Position numbers and translations under genes: made by a program. Source: an uncultured Clostridia bacterium (lineage in GTDB: Bacteria; Bacillota; Clostridia; Oscillospirales; Acutalibacteraceae). Taken from it: a DNA stretch of 5,877 nt. The notes under the pieces were generated by a model that made no database searches, was not told where the DNA came from, and was given only the letters and a program-made list of their open reading frames with translations. Positions 5,820-5,877 of this stretch are shown here, in pieces (position 1 is the stretch's first letter; the number at the start of each line of letters is the position of its first letter). The stretch covers positions 1 through 5,877 of the forward strand of contig CANONE010000128.1 of assembly GCA_947567585.1 (NCBI GenBank), given 5' to 3'.

Positions 5820-5877
5820 TAAAAAAGAGAAAAGCTATCTCCTGACAATAACAAGGAGATAGCTTTTCTCTTTTTTA
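5820..5877 (+). terminator. Intrinsic terminator of the arginine operon, probably bidirectional
   Basis: Bases 5820-5843 and 5854-5877 are a perfect 24-bp inverted repeat around a 10-base loop (5844-5853). The inner stem, GAGAAAAGCTATCTCCT against its complement, is followed by six T (5871-5876). The mirrored six A (5821-5826) on the left give the same structure on the other strand, so it could also end a convergent gene beyond the window. It begins 5 bases after the argF stop. The window ends on the last paired base, so the repeat could extend further. Confidence 0.93.

Noticed and set aside
1..5877. Mobile elements, CRISPR arrays, tRNA or rRNA genes, riboswitches
   Set aside because: Both strands are filled by intact arginine genes with gaps under 60 bases. 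I saw no repeat arrays, transposase motifs, tRNA-like folds or leader structures.

Overview
The window is a near-complete arginine biosynthesis operon read entirely on the + strand: the 3' end of argH, then argC, argJ, a small unrecognised membrane-protein gene, argB, argD and argF, closed by a strong hairpin terminator at the right edge. The proteins (ArgB of the Thermotoga-like arginine-sensitive type, ArgJ ending in NADYRT, ArgF with HCLPAHRGEE), strong AGGAG-type ribosome binding sites, one TTG start, and an A-rich/U-rich terminator all suggest a bacterium of the Firmicutes, probably class Clostridia with a moderately GC-rich genome (for example an Oscillospiraceae- or Lachnospiraceae-like gut organism). 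The taxonomic call is inference from the look of the sequence; no database was searched.

Layout: 2-148 holds the last 48 codons of argininosuccinate lyase. After a 53-base gap comes argC (202-1242), then argJ (1278-2495), the small three-helix membrane protein (2507-2824), argB (2829-3680), a 39-base gap with a possible internal promoter/ArgR-box, argD (3720-4889) and argF (4903-5814). A perfect 24-bp inverted repeat with a U tract (5820-5877) ends the unit. No stretch over 60 bases lacks a gene.

How the genes work together: ArgJ moves the acetyl group from N-acetylornithine to glutamate, ArgB phosphorylates N-acetylglutamate, ArgC reduces the acyl phosphate to the semialdehyde, ArgD transaminates it to N-acetylornithine, ArgJ releases ornithine, ArgF carbamoylates ornithine to citrulline, and ArgH (with ArgG, presumably upstream) finishes arginine. 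This is the cyclic, acetyl-recycling version of the pathway, in which ArgB is the usual feedback-controlled step, and this ArgB carries the N-terminal helix linked to arginine sensitivity.

The part that standard arginine-operon knowledge does not explain is the 105-residue membrane protein placed between argJ and argB, with its ribosome binding site on the argJ stop codon and the argB ribosome binding site inside its own last codons. The second point of interest is the argB-argD junction, where a -35/-10 pair and an 18-base match to the Gram-positive ArgR box fall in the right order. Everything else looks like an ordinary, intact operon.
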